Assembly (NCBI GenBank): GCA_024509875.1
Contig: JAMPIV010019080.1
Location: 62,001-126,000 of the forward strand
From: Oreohelix idahoensis
Lineage: Eukaryota; Mollusca; Gastropoda; Stylommatophora; Oreohelicidae
DNA length: 64,000 nucleotides
Direction: 5' to 3'
The position numbers and the translations under genes are program-made. A model generated the notes under the pieces. It ran no database searches. It saw only the letters and a list, made by a program, of their open reading frames with translations, and was not told the DNA's origin. This document shows, piece after piece, positions 23,703-34,672 of this stretch (its first letter is position 1; the number at the start of each line of letters is the position of its first letter).

Positions 23703-23939
23703 TTAGTTGGAGTCATGTGGGCATCTAGACAAAATGTCAGCCATCACATTATCCGCACCACGGATAGCTCGTACCGTGAAGTGAAAAGGTTGAAGAGCTA
23801 TAGCATATCGAGTGGATCTCGAACTCTTCAAATTCTTAGTCTGAATAGCTGTAAGAGCTTTCTGATCAGTCTCTAGAATGAAATGTGCGCCCAGGAGGAA
23901 TCTTTGTAGCTTTAGAATTGACCAAACCATCGCTAACAA
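23703..23939 (-). pseudogene. Element B RNase H, C-terminal part
   Basis: A 78-codon frame holding the end of RNase H: LLAMVWSILKLQRFLLGAHF, the acidic ETDQKAL motif and GADNVMADILSR with the last catalytic Asp. It aligns along its length with the end of the family A pol. It is in a different frame from the preceding part because of an indel near 23940-23965. Confidence 0.85.
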
Positions 23940-23947
23940 CTCACGGT

Positions 23948-24223
23948 CTAAAACCGAGTAGTTTTCCTCTCTGCCGCATTTAGTTTTCTAGAAATGTACA
24001 TAACAGGATGCAGAGTATTTGCATATTCTTGCATCAGTGCTGCTCCAATCCCAGTGGATGAAGCATCACTCCGAAGAACAAAAGTCCTATCAAGAGTAGG
24101 TAATCTTAAGATGGGAGGAGAAGAAAATATATTCTTGATTTGGTCTAGTGAAGATTGGCATTCTTCAGACCAACGGACCAGATTAGGCGAACCTTTCTTC
24201 AACAATGTTGAGAGAGGTGCCAT
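23948..24223 (-). pseudogene. Element B RT connection and start of RNase H
   Basis: A 91-codon frame with the RT tether region (SSLDQIKNIFSSPPILRLP) and the first RNase H motif RSDASSTGIGAAL. It follows the RT frame after a shift at the T5 run at 24291-24295 and ends before the ELLA motif, which continues at 23939 in another frame. Confidence 0.85.
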
Positions 24224-24270
24224 GATCGAAGATAAATTTGGAATAAATCTCCCATAAAATTGAATTAAAC

Positions 24271-25239
24271 CTAAGAGACTCCTAACTTGTTTTTCTTCGT
24301 TTTAGGAACAGAGATGTTCAGTATTTTGGAAGTATTGTGGTCTTCTGTCTTCAAGAGACCATGACCAACACGATGACCCAGGAAAGAGATTTCACCAAAA
24401 CCAACAAAAGCTTTAGAAGGTTTCGCTGTCAAATTATTCTCACGTAGAGTGGACAGTAAGTCATATAACCCTAAATAGTGATCTTCCCAGGTATCACTGA
24501 AGAGACAGATGTCATCTAAGTATGCGATGACATCCGAACGATGTGACAGAATTCGACGCATCATGCGAACGAAAGTGGCAGGGGCGTTCATGAGACCAAA
24601 AGGCATAACATTCCATTGAAATAGACCCCTAGGTGTAGAAAAAGCAGTAAGAGGTTTGGCATGCTCTGCTAAAGGCACTTGCCAATAACCTTTAGACAAG
24701 TCAAGTTTAGTGAAGAATCTAGAATTAGAAAGTCTAATCAGTAGATCTTCTAACAAAGGCATCGGTTCAGCATCGAACTTTGTGACCTGATTCAATTTGC
24801 GATAATCAACACAAATTCGTATGTTCTTATCCTTCTTCCGGACAATAACCATGGAAGAAGAATATGGTGAAGTCGATGGTTCAATTATATTTAATTGAAT
24901 CATTTCATCCAATTCCTTTTCCACTTGCGACTGAAAGTGTATAGGAATAGGATAAGGCCTAACCCTAATTGGATTATTGTCGGTAAGAATTATGTCATGT
25001 TCTATGACATCTGTGTGTCCAGGAATGTCAGTGAGAACATCCTGAAATGTTTGTAACATCGACGAGACTTGTCGATGTTCGTCACCAGAAAGATTAGGAG
25101 AAACAGAAACGTTTTTTCCAAGATTCCGTAGAATGTAATGGAACCACTGGAAGGGGAAGATTAACATCAGAGAAGGTAGATTCCTCATCCTGTATGACAG
25201 ACAGGGATGAATAATGACCGTGAGGTGCAGGAGCATCAT
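24271..25239 (-). pseudogene. Element B reverse transcriptase
   Basis: A 322-codon frame; the part from about residue 45 aligns with the family A RT. It shows the fingers/palm motifs VRKKDKNIRICVDYRKLN, LDLSKGYWQVPL, PFGLMNAPATF and the active site YLDD, followed by FLGH. The N-terminal 40 residues are out-of-frame read-through. The frame is lost in PKTKK where two extra A appear (run at 24291-24295). Confidence 0.88.
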
Positions 25240-26308
25240 CCGTTGCCTGGAAAATAGGCAGCAAATAGTCCGGACGTTCGTGAAATTCCGAAAGCATGTT
25301 TATGTGGAAAGTTTTATGCTTTCCATCAATATCGACCACATAGTCAACATCGGAAATCCGAGAGACTATTGCATACGGACCTTTCCATGCAATAAGAAGT
25401 CTATTTTCCCTACTGGGGAGTAGGACGAATGCTTTGTCACCTGGACAAAGTTGTCGTAGACATCTATTCTTGTTAGCAAACTGTCTTGCCTTCTCTTTAG
25501 CAATTTCTGATGAAGCAGTTGCTAGCTTACATGCCTCAATGATCTTTTGTCTAAGAGCAATGACATACTCATATGAGGATTGAGTTTCATCGCTAATATC
25601 ATCGGCAGTGATGAGATCGTGTAATAAAGACATAGGGCCGCGTGGACGCGCGCCAAAGACAAGTTCGAAGGGAGAAAATCCTGTGTGTTCATTAGGGACT
25701 TCTCTATAGGCAAAGAGAGCCGCGGGTAAAACCCTGTCCCAATCTTGAGGATGATCTTCAGTTATCTTACCAAGCAAAGTCTTGAGCGTTCTATTCAGAC
25801 GCTCAACTAACCCATTAGACATAGGATGGTAGATACTACTGAGAGATCGTTCAATATGTAAGGTAGACATTACCTGTGACATAGTGTCAGATATGAGTTG
25901 AGTGCCATGGTCTGACAATATTTCTCTGGGGAACCCCAAGCGAGAAAATATCAACCAAAGAGCATCTGCGATATCTGTAGTAGATATGCTCTTAAGAGGA
26001 ATAGCCTCTGGCCAACGTGTGCACATATCGACACATGTAAGGATAAACTGATGTCCTCTGGCCGACTTGACCTTAAAAGGGCCAATAATATCTATGGCCA
26101 TTTTCTGAAACGGCCGAATAGGAATGTCAGCAGCCTGGATAGGCGCAGCATGTCGTGGTCCTCTAGATTTGACCTCCTGACATACCTTGCATGATCGGCA
26201 GTAAATACGAATGTCCTTATTGACAAAAGGCCAAAAGAAAGCCGCAAGGACTCTCGACTTCGTACGGGAAAAAACCCATATGTCCAGCACATTGCGAGTC
26301 ATGAGCAT
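25094..26308 (-). pseudogene. Element B integrase
   Basis: A 404-codon frame. It begins within the H2C2 zinc domain (CRSCKVCQEVK retained), then the core acidic residues in MAIDIIGPF, LSDHGTQL and NGLVERLNRTL, and the GPY module WKGPYAIVSRISDVDYVV. It runs up to the linker before RT. The first histidines of the zinc domain lie in the previous frame. At its end the frame shifts at the T6 run at 25112-25117. Confidence 0.9.
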
Positions 26309-27005
26309 GTTGTAATATTTGCACTCTCATGCTCTTGGGAACAAGAATTTGCGAATGTGCCGACGTAGTCGAATCTTGTACCATACGTACAAGTACGCCG
26401 TTTCTCATTGCAATCCAAGATTTTCTATTTGTATCCTGATTCGGATCACCTTTCTTCGCAAGAACGAAGAATTTTTTTAAAGAAGGATCTTCTTCTTGCA
26501 ATTTTATGAAAGAGTCACGAGTGATTACTAAGTGACTATCTTGGCTATCAACTTCATTATCACTATTCAGTGAAGTTTCGGGTGTTTGTAGAGCTTGTGC
26601 TCTTGTAACTACTGCATTTGTAGCTTGCATGTTATTATCTTCCCAAGCAGCAATCTGCTGTGGGGTACACTCCCTAACTCCGTGAATACGACCAATAATA
26701 AGGTCCGCAATAGGATTAGGTAAGAGACAAGCATGCACATCTCCAGTAAAGAAAGGAGTGGCAATGCGAATTACAGCAGTAGGATATTTTTCTAGAGTGC
26801 CGCCAAATGTGACACATTTAATAACCCTTCCTGTAGGACAAGATGGATCTACAAGCGATTGTCTAACACCAATAGTGGTGCATCCGGAATCGAAAAGTAG
26901 TGAGACCGGAGTATCATTAACAAGACCCTTATGTAGAATTAAAGAAACCCTCCCGTCATGCGCAACAGCAGCAGGAAGAGCGGGAAGTGGGTGACCACAA
27001 CTCAA
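26217..27005 (-). pseudogene. Element B protease and start of integrase
   Basis: A 262-codon frame. It starts with the CGH half of the zinc-like motif, then the aspartic protease with FDSGCTTIG and IADLIIGRIHG, a linker, and the HAHDSQCAGHMG start of the IN zinc domain. The reading frame shifts at the A6 run at 26269-26274 just after HMG, so the rest of IN is in another frame. The upstream break lies in the T7 run at 27172-27178. Confidence 0.88.
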
Positions 27006-27010
27006 AGTAG

Positions 27011-28624
27011 TTATGGTACCCGGTTCGAATAAAGTACTGCATTGGGGGCATTTGTTTGCTCTCTCAAAGTCAAAAGCAGAACCAGTGACAGCGTCAAAGT
27101 TTTTACTATCAACAACATGATTACAGGCTCCCTCAGTTTCCTGTTGTACAGCATTAGCCTGCTGATATCTCTTTTTTTGTGTTGAGATCTACCCCGACTA
27201 TTATTACCTCTGAAGTTATCAGAGTTATTATTATCTCTGCAGTTATTATTGTCTCTATTGTAATTGTTATCCTGGTTCGAATTCCAGTTTCCACGATTAC
27301 TATCATGTTCACATTGATGCGAACATCTATTTGTTTGGTTCTGAGGTCTTCGGCAGGAATAACCTCTATTACCATATCCTCTTTTGAAATGCTTATAATT
27401 ATTAGGGTGATAGTAACGAGTACTATCAGGTTGTCTCCAATTCTTCGAAGAAGAATCACCATGAAATTGATTTCCATGATTTTGACAGAAATTACCGCTA
27501 CTCTTTCTATCAAAATTTTGTTGGAATCTACGAGCAAAGTTTTGGCCATACGGAGCTGCCGAAGCAACTGGTAAACCTTCTTTCACCTTAGAGTTACCCA
27601 TGGTTATGTGTGGGTGCGCAGTTAAGTATTGGCAACAGAAATCTTCCATTTCTTTTATTGTTTTAGGTTTACGTTCATGAAGGAAAGCAAGGAAAGACTC
27701 ATTGACAGACGACATGACTTTGTCTCTAAGTATTAAGTCCATAAGTCCTTCATAAGTTTTTTCCGTCTTAGATAGTTCAACCCATCGTGAGAAAGTAATG
27801 CGTATTCTTGCAATAAACTCGGAGAATTCAACTCCATTTTCAGGTAACATGTTTTTAAATTGTAGACGATAGCCGTCTTCGTTAAGCTGATATTTCTTTA
27901 ACAAAGCGGCCCTGACAACCTCATAATTGTTCTTGTCAGGTTCATCCACCATATTTAATATACTTAGAGCTTTACCTGTCAGTATCCCTGATAACTGATA
28001 AACATATTTTGCTTTGTCTATGTTATGAGCTGTACATGCTTGTTCAAATCTGTCCAGATCGAACATTATGTCATCACTGGAAGGACTAAATGTTGGTAAC
28101 TTAATCTTAAAAGTATCATTATTAGCCTTACCAGAAGATGAACCCTTGTTTGAATCATTACCATTACTCATGCTCGTCAATTTCAATTTTTCCAACTCTA
28201 AAGCTAAGACCTTTTCTTCATGTTCCATTTTTGCTTTCTCTTTCCTCTCATCAGACTCTCTCTGTAATCTTCTTTCCTCAGCCTGAGCCTCTTTTTGAAG
28301 TCTTTCATTTTCAGCTTCTTTTTCAAGTCTTTTATTTTCAGCCTCTTTTTCAAGTCTTTTATTTTCAGCCTCTTTTTCAAGTCTTTTATTTTCAGCCTCT
28401 AGCTGTAGCTGGAGTTTTCTCTCCTCAGCTTCTGATTCCCTTTTTTGTTTTTCCATTTCCATTTGGAATCTTTTTTCATCCACCTGCATCTGCAGTTTCT
28501 TTTGTTCAGCTTCCATTGCTTTATCATATCGAGCAGTTGCAAATTCTTCTAACTTATCACCAGTCTTCCCAAGCAATTTACCCTGCTCAATAAAGTGCTC
28601 AAATGTAGACATGTTGTCTAACAT
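27011..28624 (-). CDS. gag: Element B gag
   Basis: A 537-codon frame. Residues about 35-150 are a long charged coiled coil that contains four copies of a nine-residue unit (AENKRLEKE, residues 77-112). Residues about 165-340 are a capsid-like domain similar in layout to the family A gag (YQLNEDGYRLQFKNMLPENG, FLAFLHERKPKT). Then comes an Asn/Arg/Ser-rich basic tail. The last 40 or so residues are out of frame: after the T7 run at 27172-27178 the family-like sequence, including CPQC, continues in another frame. The ATG at 28624 is the furthest upstream; a second ATG four codons on is equally plausible. Confidence 0.88.
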   Translation of the reverse strand: MLDNMSTFEHFIEQGKLLGKTGDKLEEFATARYDKAMEAEQKKLQMQVDEKRFQMEMEKQKRESEAEERKLQLQLEAENKRLEKEAENKRLEKEAENKRLEKEAENERLQKEAQAEERRLQRESDERKEKAKMEHEEKVLALELEKLKLTSMSNGNDSNKGSSSGKANNDTFKIKLPTFSPSSDDIMFDLDRFEQACTAHNIDKAKYVYQLSGILTGKALSILNMVDEPDKNNYEVVRAALLKKYQLNEDGYRLQFKNMLPENGVEFSEFIARIRITFSRWVELSKTEKTYEGLMDLILRDKVMSSVNESFLAFLHERKPKTIKEMEDFCCQYLTAHPHITMGNSKVKEGLPVASAAPYGQNFARRFQQNFDRKSSGNFCQNHGNQFHGDSSSKNWRQPDSTRYYHPNNYKHFKRGYGNRGYSCRRPQNQTNRCSHQCEHDSNRGNWNSNQDNNYNRDNNNCRDNNNSDNFRGNNSRGRSQHKKRDISRLMLYNRKLREPVIMLLIVKTLTLSLVLLLTLREQTNAPNAVLYSNRVP

Positions 28625-30037
28625 ATGAGTCCAAAACCTGAAATAATTAACTAATTTATTTCAAACCTAAGTGTAACAAGTCTTAATTAAGCACTTGTAT
28701 ATTCACATCACATTATATTATCCCAGTCTCTGTGGGAAACAAGTCTCCAATCAAAGAACTTGTATATGAAATATCAGCACTCAATTCTTGATCATAAGTG
28801 CACTTCTCATTCAATAGTGCACGACACTATTCATCATTCATTTATCATCAGTGTAGTAGTAACAGTGCATTAGCATAGCCCATTAACTAATTACTATAAC
28901 TGTAAACAATGACTATGTAAACACATGCAGAATGTAAACATTGAAAATGTAAACAATGCAAACAATGTAAACAATAACAATGTAAACAATAACAAAGATC
29001 AGCAACAATACAAAAACGTTCGCAGAAATCAACTAAAAATAAAGCAGAAATTAATGAAATATCACAAAAAATGTGACGATATCTGCGCTATAATTAAACA
29101 AAATACATGACACCACAGTGTATAAACAAAAATGTTGTATGAAACTAAATTATAGACAAGAGTAGGCTAACAAATACAAACAAATCAAAACAAAACTAAA
29201 GAATGCGAAATAATAACGAAAACAATATTAAAACATGTCATCACAGCTAACATAAATAGCAACAGAAGTCGCTTAGCAAATTCCAGTATCGGAAATTTGC
29301 AAACCCTACAGAAAACGCTCACAATAGACGACCTCTATGACGTGGCATAATCTAACGGAGACACCACCCAACCGAGAACCCGCTGAAATATAAACATATA
29401 AATATACAAATAACATATAGACATATAACATATAGAATGAGATGATACACAGAAGACTCAGCAGAAGTATAAGGGCACAGTTTACATACAAACAGGCCAC
29501 TTAACTTATAGGCTTCCAATCGTAGAACAGCAGACAAAACGGATGTCAATCAACGTCCTAAAGAGCGAAGCTCCAACGATGATGGCACATCTGAACTGCT
29601 TCCACTGCTAACACGATGGTACAAGAGCTTCTGAAATACTGTGTGTTGAGTTGTTTCGGCACTTGACCTTCTAATCCAAAAATAAGTTGATGGAAATCGG
29701 TACTTGGCCTTCTTCAGAAAACAACCCGTTTCAACCGGCACTTGACCTTCACAAAAACGACAGCACTGGAACCTTGACAGCAGCAACTTGCTTGACTTGC
29801 GTAAAAGATAACAGCAGTCCGAGTTATCCGGCAACATGTAACAACGCCGGGTACTGTCAAATTCTTGTTTCCGTCAAAAAGTTGAAATTTTGACTTTTAC
29901 CGGGCAACGCCGAGTACTTTGAAAATTTTGAAGATGTTGACTGTATTGAAGAATGTTAATTTCTTGAAGGATGCTGATGAATTCTTGTTGAAAATGAAGT
30001 GGGTAAGGGACCCCGTGTTTGCTGGTACCAGAATCAA
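28625..30037 (-). other. 5' untranslated leader of element B
   Basis: 1.4 kb without a credible gene. Holds a patch of AATGTAAAC-type short repeats (28925-29000), which creates an Asn-rich plus-strand frame of no significance. It also holds imperfect repeats of cacttgaccttc in 29650-29900. Confidence 0.6.
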
Positions 30038-30055
30038 ACCAGCTTATGGCCACCA
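30038..30055 (-). promoter_or_regulatory. Primer-binding site of element B
   Basis: On the minus strand TGGTGGCCATAAGCTGG starts two bases after the 5' LTR. The tRNA is not identified. Confidence 0.65.
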
Positions 30056-30057
30056 AA

Positions 30058-31133
30058 TGATGCGTGATGCCATATGATGATGGATGGTATCCGCATGTCT
30101 GGTTTTGTGTAGTGTGCAGATGTGTTCAGTCAAACAATGTTCATACAAAAATAACAGGGCAATCCACATAGGACGTCAGTAAACTCACGACGTATAAAGT
30201 CAATGATTCTTGTAACAGCCGTTGACGTTTTTCTTCATTATTTATTGTGGACGCCACAGTGACAAAATGGTTACGCGAATATGTAGGCACATCAAACAGT
30301 CATTATCACAGCAACATTCAATACAGCAATAGACGGTAGACAGCATTACAATGATGAGTCAGATGCATGTTATATTTCATAGTGCTGTAAATGTAGTCAG
30401 GTGAAAAACTCCATCCTTTTCTATAACAGCCAGGAGATAACCAGATGTATGAGGTCAGTTCACTCTCCTTAGTCTGACTTCAGCAAGACAGACACGTCTG
30501 CCGAAGTATAAATAATGTCCTCGAAAATATCCTCTAGATAATAAAGGTTTTCCAAACCTAGTTCATTTAACAAAGTAGCAAGTAATGGTCCTTGGGACAT
30601 GCATCAACCGATGCAGTACAATACAGCGACATGTGAGCTGGGAAAACATCTCGTGACGACGACTTTCGAAGACAGGCTATGAATCGAAATCGCTCACGAC
30701 CCAAAATCGATAGAGTTAATGAAAAGTCAATTTACCTTGCCTTCAGGAAATACACAGAAATATCACGCCTCCCGACATGTGGGAAACACTAGAGGTATTA
30801 TCTCGAATAAACGAAATATCCATTAAGAGGACTACACATCCCTGACAGAACAAAAAATAGCGGAGATCCCCTCTTCAACGAGGCATCTCTTTCGCCATTC
30901 AAATCGCTCACTCCACTAGTGGTGGGCGGAAACCGATCGACCAAAAAACAAGACCAGTCATGCGCAGTCCAGCGCAAAAAGACCACAGCTCAAAACTTAA
31001 CTGCATTCAATACCAACGCGAGAAGACAAATGCTTACCGAGAAAAGTGACTATAAATTTCAAGCAGTTGTTGCCCTTGCGTTATAAAATAGATATTGTAA
31101 TAAAACGATGTTGCGAGAATTTATCACGCAACA
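30058..31133 (-). repeat. 5' LTR of element B
   Basis: 1,076 bp, full-length form, including the segment at 30571-30740 that the 3' LTR lacks. Followed by the GGGAG target duplication at 31134-31138. Confidence 0.92.
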
Positions 31134-31138
31134 GGGAG
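31134..31138. repeat. Target-site duplication of element B, right copy
   Basis: GGGAG, identical to 22017-22021. Confidence 0.9.
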
Positions 31139-32400
31139 CAATATCTAGGCTTTTTCTCATGTTTGCTACTGAACCACACACATACAGACATAAATTTATC
31201 AATTCACATTCAATTTTTCATCTAAAAGATATCAAATATTTCTAGCTTACCACAATTTCAAGGAAATATTAAACAAATACGTTGACTGGCGATGAGTTAT
31301 GGCACAATTCCGATCTGCCTCTGTCCCAGGCTTTCATTAGAAAAATATGAGCTGGATCTCAACGCACTTGCTTCTCAGTAAGTTTTTTTTCAAAATGTGG
31401 CCCTGAACTGACGCTCCTAATTGACTATATTAAATGGTCTAGCCAATAAGACCATGTTTACAAAAGCATTTGAAAAAAGTTACCCTTCTTACCGATTCCC
31501 TTAACAACCAAAAATAGTATTTGCATTCAACTAATCATGTTTCGCCTTACATATTATTCTAGCCAATCAAATCGGATTTAACTTGTTGGCCTATTTCCCG
31601 TAAAATAGTGGTTTTAAAACATGCCACTGAGCAAATATGTTCTGGTGCTCTCAGACAAACTCACTATTTTATTTTGGCTATAATTTGTTAATTCCTAGAC
31701 TATTTGCGTAACACTTAACATATTCTTTGTCAGCAAGTATTAAGGAACCCAAATATGTAAATTTAATGGAGCTAAGTGGCTGCGTTCAAAATATGTATTT
31801 TCTTCTACCACCCGTTCACTTCGATACGATGAGGTGTCTTCTGTACTGTCAGGATTTCAAACGCAAAACAGTATTGTGTCATGTTTCTTAATAAGCATTA
31901 AACATGTTTTTTTAAAACCTTACCTCGTATTGGTAGTGTTTTTTATCACTGTCTATTTGAAAAAAAAAGTTAGTGCTTCATGCCTTTCGCGTGTGATGGC
32001 ATTAATTTCATATCGCGAGACGGTGGTAGTATTGCATGCGTTCCTCCGTTCAGCCCTCTCTCTCTCTCCCTAAGTCCGTCTGTCTTTTAGGTTACGCAGT
32101 GTATATAATGACATTAATGCTAGTATTAATCTAGGTCATTAAGCAGTGTGCGTATCTCAAGGTTTTCTAAGAAACACAGTACCAGTTTTATTTTTGAACC
32201 GCGTGTAGTTTATGCAGTAGGCTTTACTAGCAAACGTGAAAGCGTTACAATATGCAGACGAAGTAGGAAAAGGGGGATTTTTGTACGCCATTGTGACAGC
32301 ACTGTTCTTTTACCATTCCTCTTTCCTTTTATTGAATTAATTCAATAGGCTGTACATTTACTTTTTAATTTAGATATGTGGATTTGAATTTCTCACGACA
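31139..32400 (-). repeat. Family C LTR fragment (right arm, second part, 5' end)
   Basis: Reverse complement of a diverged copy of about 54967-56230 in the family C LTR. It ends at 32400 with the LTR start (TGTCGTGA on the minus strand). Together with 21526-22021 it is one old C LTR split by element B. Its 5' end abuts the interior of the family D LTR, so it was inserted into that LTR. No internal C sequence is seen next to it. Confidence 0.8.
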
Positions 32401-34458
32401 CACGCGGACAGTTTTATTTCCTCCTAAGTTGTAGCATTTCTGATGTAACTAAAACAAGTTAGGTATTTGAAAAAAAAAATACATGCTCGCAAGACGAAGA
32501 AGAGGAAAGTTGGCGGACTTGTGAAAAAATTTTAGTTGACGATGGACGATGAAATAAATTGGAAATTTTAAACCATTAGGAAGTTCCCCATAGGAATTAT
32601 ATGGTAGTATGACGTAAAGTTAGCTGAATAAGAATGTACTTTAAAATATATGATATTCCCAGTATTAGAGAAGTTATTGAAGAAATACTAATATCTAAGA
32701 ACACATGACCAGACACACTGGCGTTCCTGCTCATGTTTTTTCGGTAACGTTACGGGGACGCGAGCTGGAAAAAGAGGCAGGGAGGTACATTCAAATTAGC
32801 TTGAGGTGAACAGATTATGAATGGGAAAGGGGAACGGTAGGAGAAATGTAATCATAACGTGATATCTTTTGTATTTGGCATGACTAGAGCAGACTAGCCA
32901 ATCGACCACCAGTTATTCAAAATTATTTTGGTTTTTCATTTAAACTGCTTTTGAATTCAAGTAGTAGAACGTTACGATTGGCTAGTGCTGGTAGATATTA
33001 GTAAAGGCTTTGATTATTCATTGCCAGTTGAACTAAAATTTGTATACAGATACGCTGAAAAACAGCTGTGTTAATTGTCAACTTAAATAAAGAATAAATT
33101 CACAGTCTGTGCAGTCTGGAGGAAGCTGAGGCAATTTCTTCACAAAATCAGCGTCATTTGTTTATATATTTCTTGATTGTGGTAAGGATATTTTATGAAA
33201 TTTAATATGTTTGGTCCAACTACAAAGTTAGATACTGCTATTGGGGAAAAAGTGAAGGACATGTCGGAAGCAGACATTGTTGAGTCCACACATTAAACGG
33301 TATCTGACTGATGTATGTTGTTATAATTATGTTGACATATTATTGTATTAAAATAGTTTAGCAAGCCTTTGTGTTCAAAGAACACGGTTAACATGCCTGA
33401 AGCAAATATAAGTGTAAAGAAAAGAAGAGAAGATCATATCACGGGAAATGTGGTTACTCCACATTATTGTATGGAGGAAAAATATGTGAACGTACAATGG
33501 CGTATCTACTATAAGGACTTGAGGTGTGGTCACAACCAGGTGGGAGTCCTGTACAATTCGGGGCGAGTGCATTTGTAAGGCACGCGAGGCTGACCCCATA
33601 CCCACGTAGGGAATTAAGTGTTAGAATAAATGATCAGAGATAAAAGGCCAGGGTGTCCTTTTGCTGCAGAGGGTTTATGTTCCTGTTGCCGGCTGGTGAC
33701 AGGAAACCTGCTGAGTGCTTATAAACGCCAACCAGTCCCCAATCAGACTTATATGCTGTTGAATATACAGTAGGAGCTTTGGCGAGTGTTGACGTGAAAT
33801 TTCTGCAACTACCCATCGTATTATATTTCAACAAGGACTCTCAGGTGAAGAGTAAAACATCTGGGGCATCTCTGACATGTTCTTGTGTTTCAAAATATTA
33901 CACAGGAATTTTATGGGGGTATGAGGAACTACAGCCCTCATATACAGTGACTCTCCCGGTAGATAACTAAAGTGAACTAATTTAATATTCCATACAGGAA
34001 GAACAGTTATAATACCTAATAACTTGTAGTTATTGGGCAGANTGTCCCAACAGTTTTTTAAATTGTTCCTTTTCTGTAAATTATCTTGTCCTTATTTTTA
34101 AAGACCTGTCCACAAGCTATGAATGGACAGGCAAAATACATTGTAAATATTTGCTCAAAGAAAAACTTAGCTGCTAGTTATTAACTTCTTTTATAGAAAC
34201 TTAAAGTGTTTGATTGTTGTGTACCATCATTCATTTCTCCCCTAGACACTAGGTACACCATACACCATACACTAGAGCCAGAAGATTGACCGTGTGAGAC
34301 CTAGGGAGGTAGCGTTAGGTTCTCTGTACATAATTCATCATCATCGTCTATAGAGTCAGAGACCTACATGTGCTTGACCTCACACGGTTATAGCAGACAC
34401 CTTTTCATTCTTTTTAGGATACCATCATAACCTCCCCAGCAAAATCAACTTTGCTAGA
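32401..34458 (+). repeat. 5' LTR of element D, missing its first about 475 bp
   Basis: Matches 39636-41675 with few differences. The missing start was separated by insertion of the family C LTR at 32400. The last base pair of the end is changed (GCTAGA instead of GCTACA). It contains clustered AATAAA-like signals near 33085-33100 and a 69-codon frame at 33369-33578. Confidence 0.85.
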
Positions 34459-34463
34459 TAAAT

Positions 34464-34488
34464 TGGTAGGCTTGTCCGGGCATCTGAA
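34464..34488 (+). promoter_or_regulatory. Primer-binding site of element D
   Basis: TGG five bases after the LTR end, followed by AGGCTTGTCCGGG. It resembles the proline-tRNA site used by some retroviruses (TGGGGGCTCGTCCGGG) but is not identical. Confidence 0.5.
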
Positions 34489-34672
34489 TTTCTCTTAGTA
34501 CTACATACATTGGGGTCTGGGGTTTAGCTTTAACAACAGTCTATTTTCCCAGGGAATTCCCATATAGTATTACCCAAGATTTGGGTAATGAAGAAAGTGT
34601 CAGAGCCCAGATATAATTAAGTAAATTTATAATTAGTTATAGAGTTTGTTAGAACATTTTGTACTTATTAGA

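Larger units (their letters stand above)
22022..31133 (-). mobile_element. Element B, full-length Gmr1-like Ty3/gypsy retrotransposon
   Basis: Minus-strand element of 9,112 bp with LTRs of 1,076 bp (5', right) and 911 bp (3', left). Primer-binding site, leader, gag, PR, IN, RT, RH, a strong polypurine tract and a perfect 5-bp target duplication are all present. It belongs to the same broad group as family A (IN before RT, same C-X2-C-X13-C-G-H motif, coiled-coil gag) but is clearly a different family. At least five frame changes break the coding region, four at homopolymer runs. It sits inside an inverted family C LTR. Confidence 0.93.

Noticed and set aside
27154..27574. Ile-rich open frames on both strands over the element B gag tail
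   Set aside because: Shadow frames caused by the Asn-rich, low-complexity coding sequence of gag.
33369..33605. Overlapping 76-codon minus-strand frame in the element D LTR
   Set aside because: Shadow of the plus-strand frame; no features.
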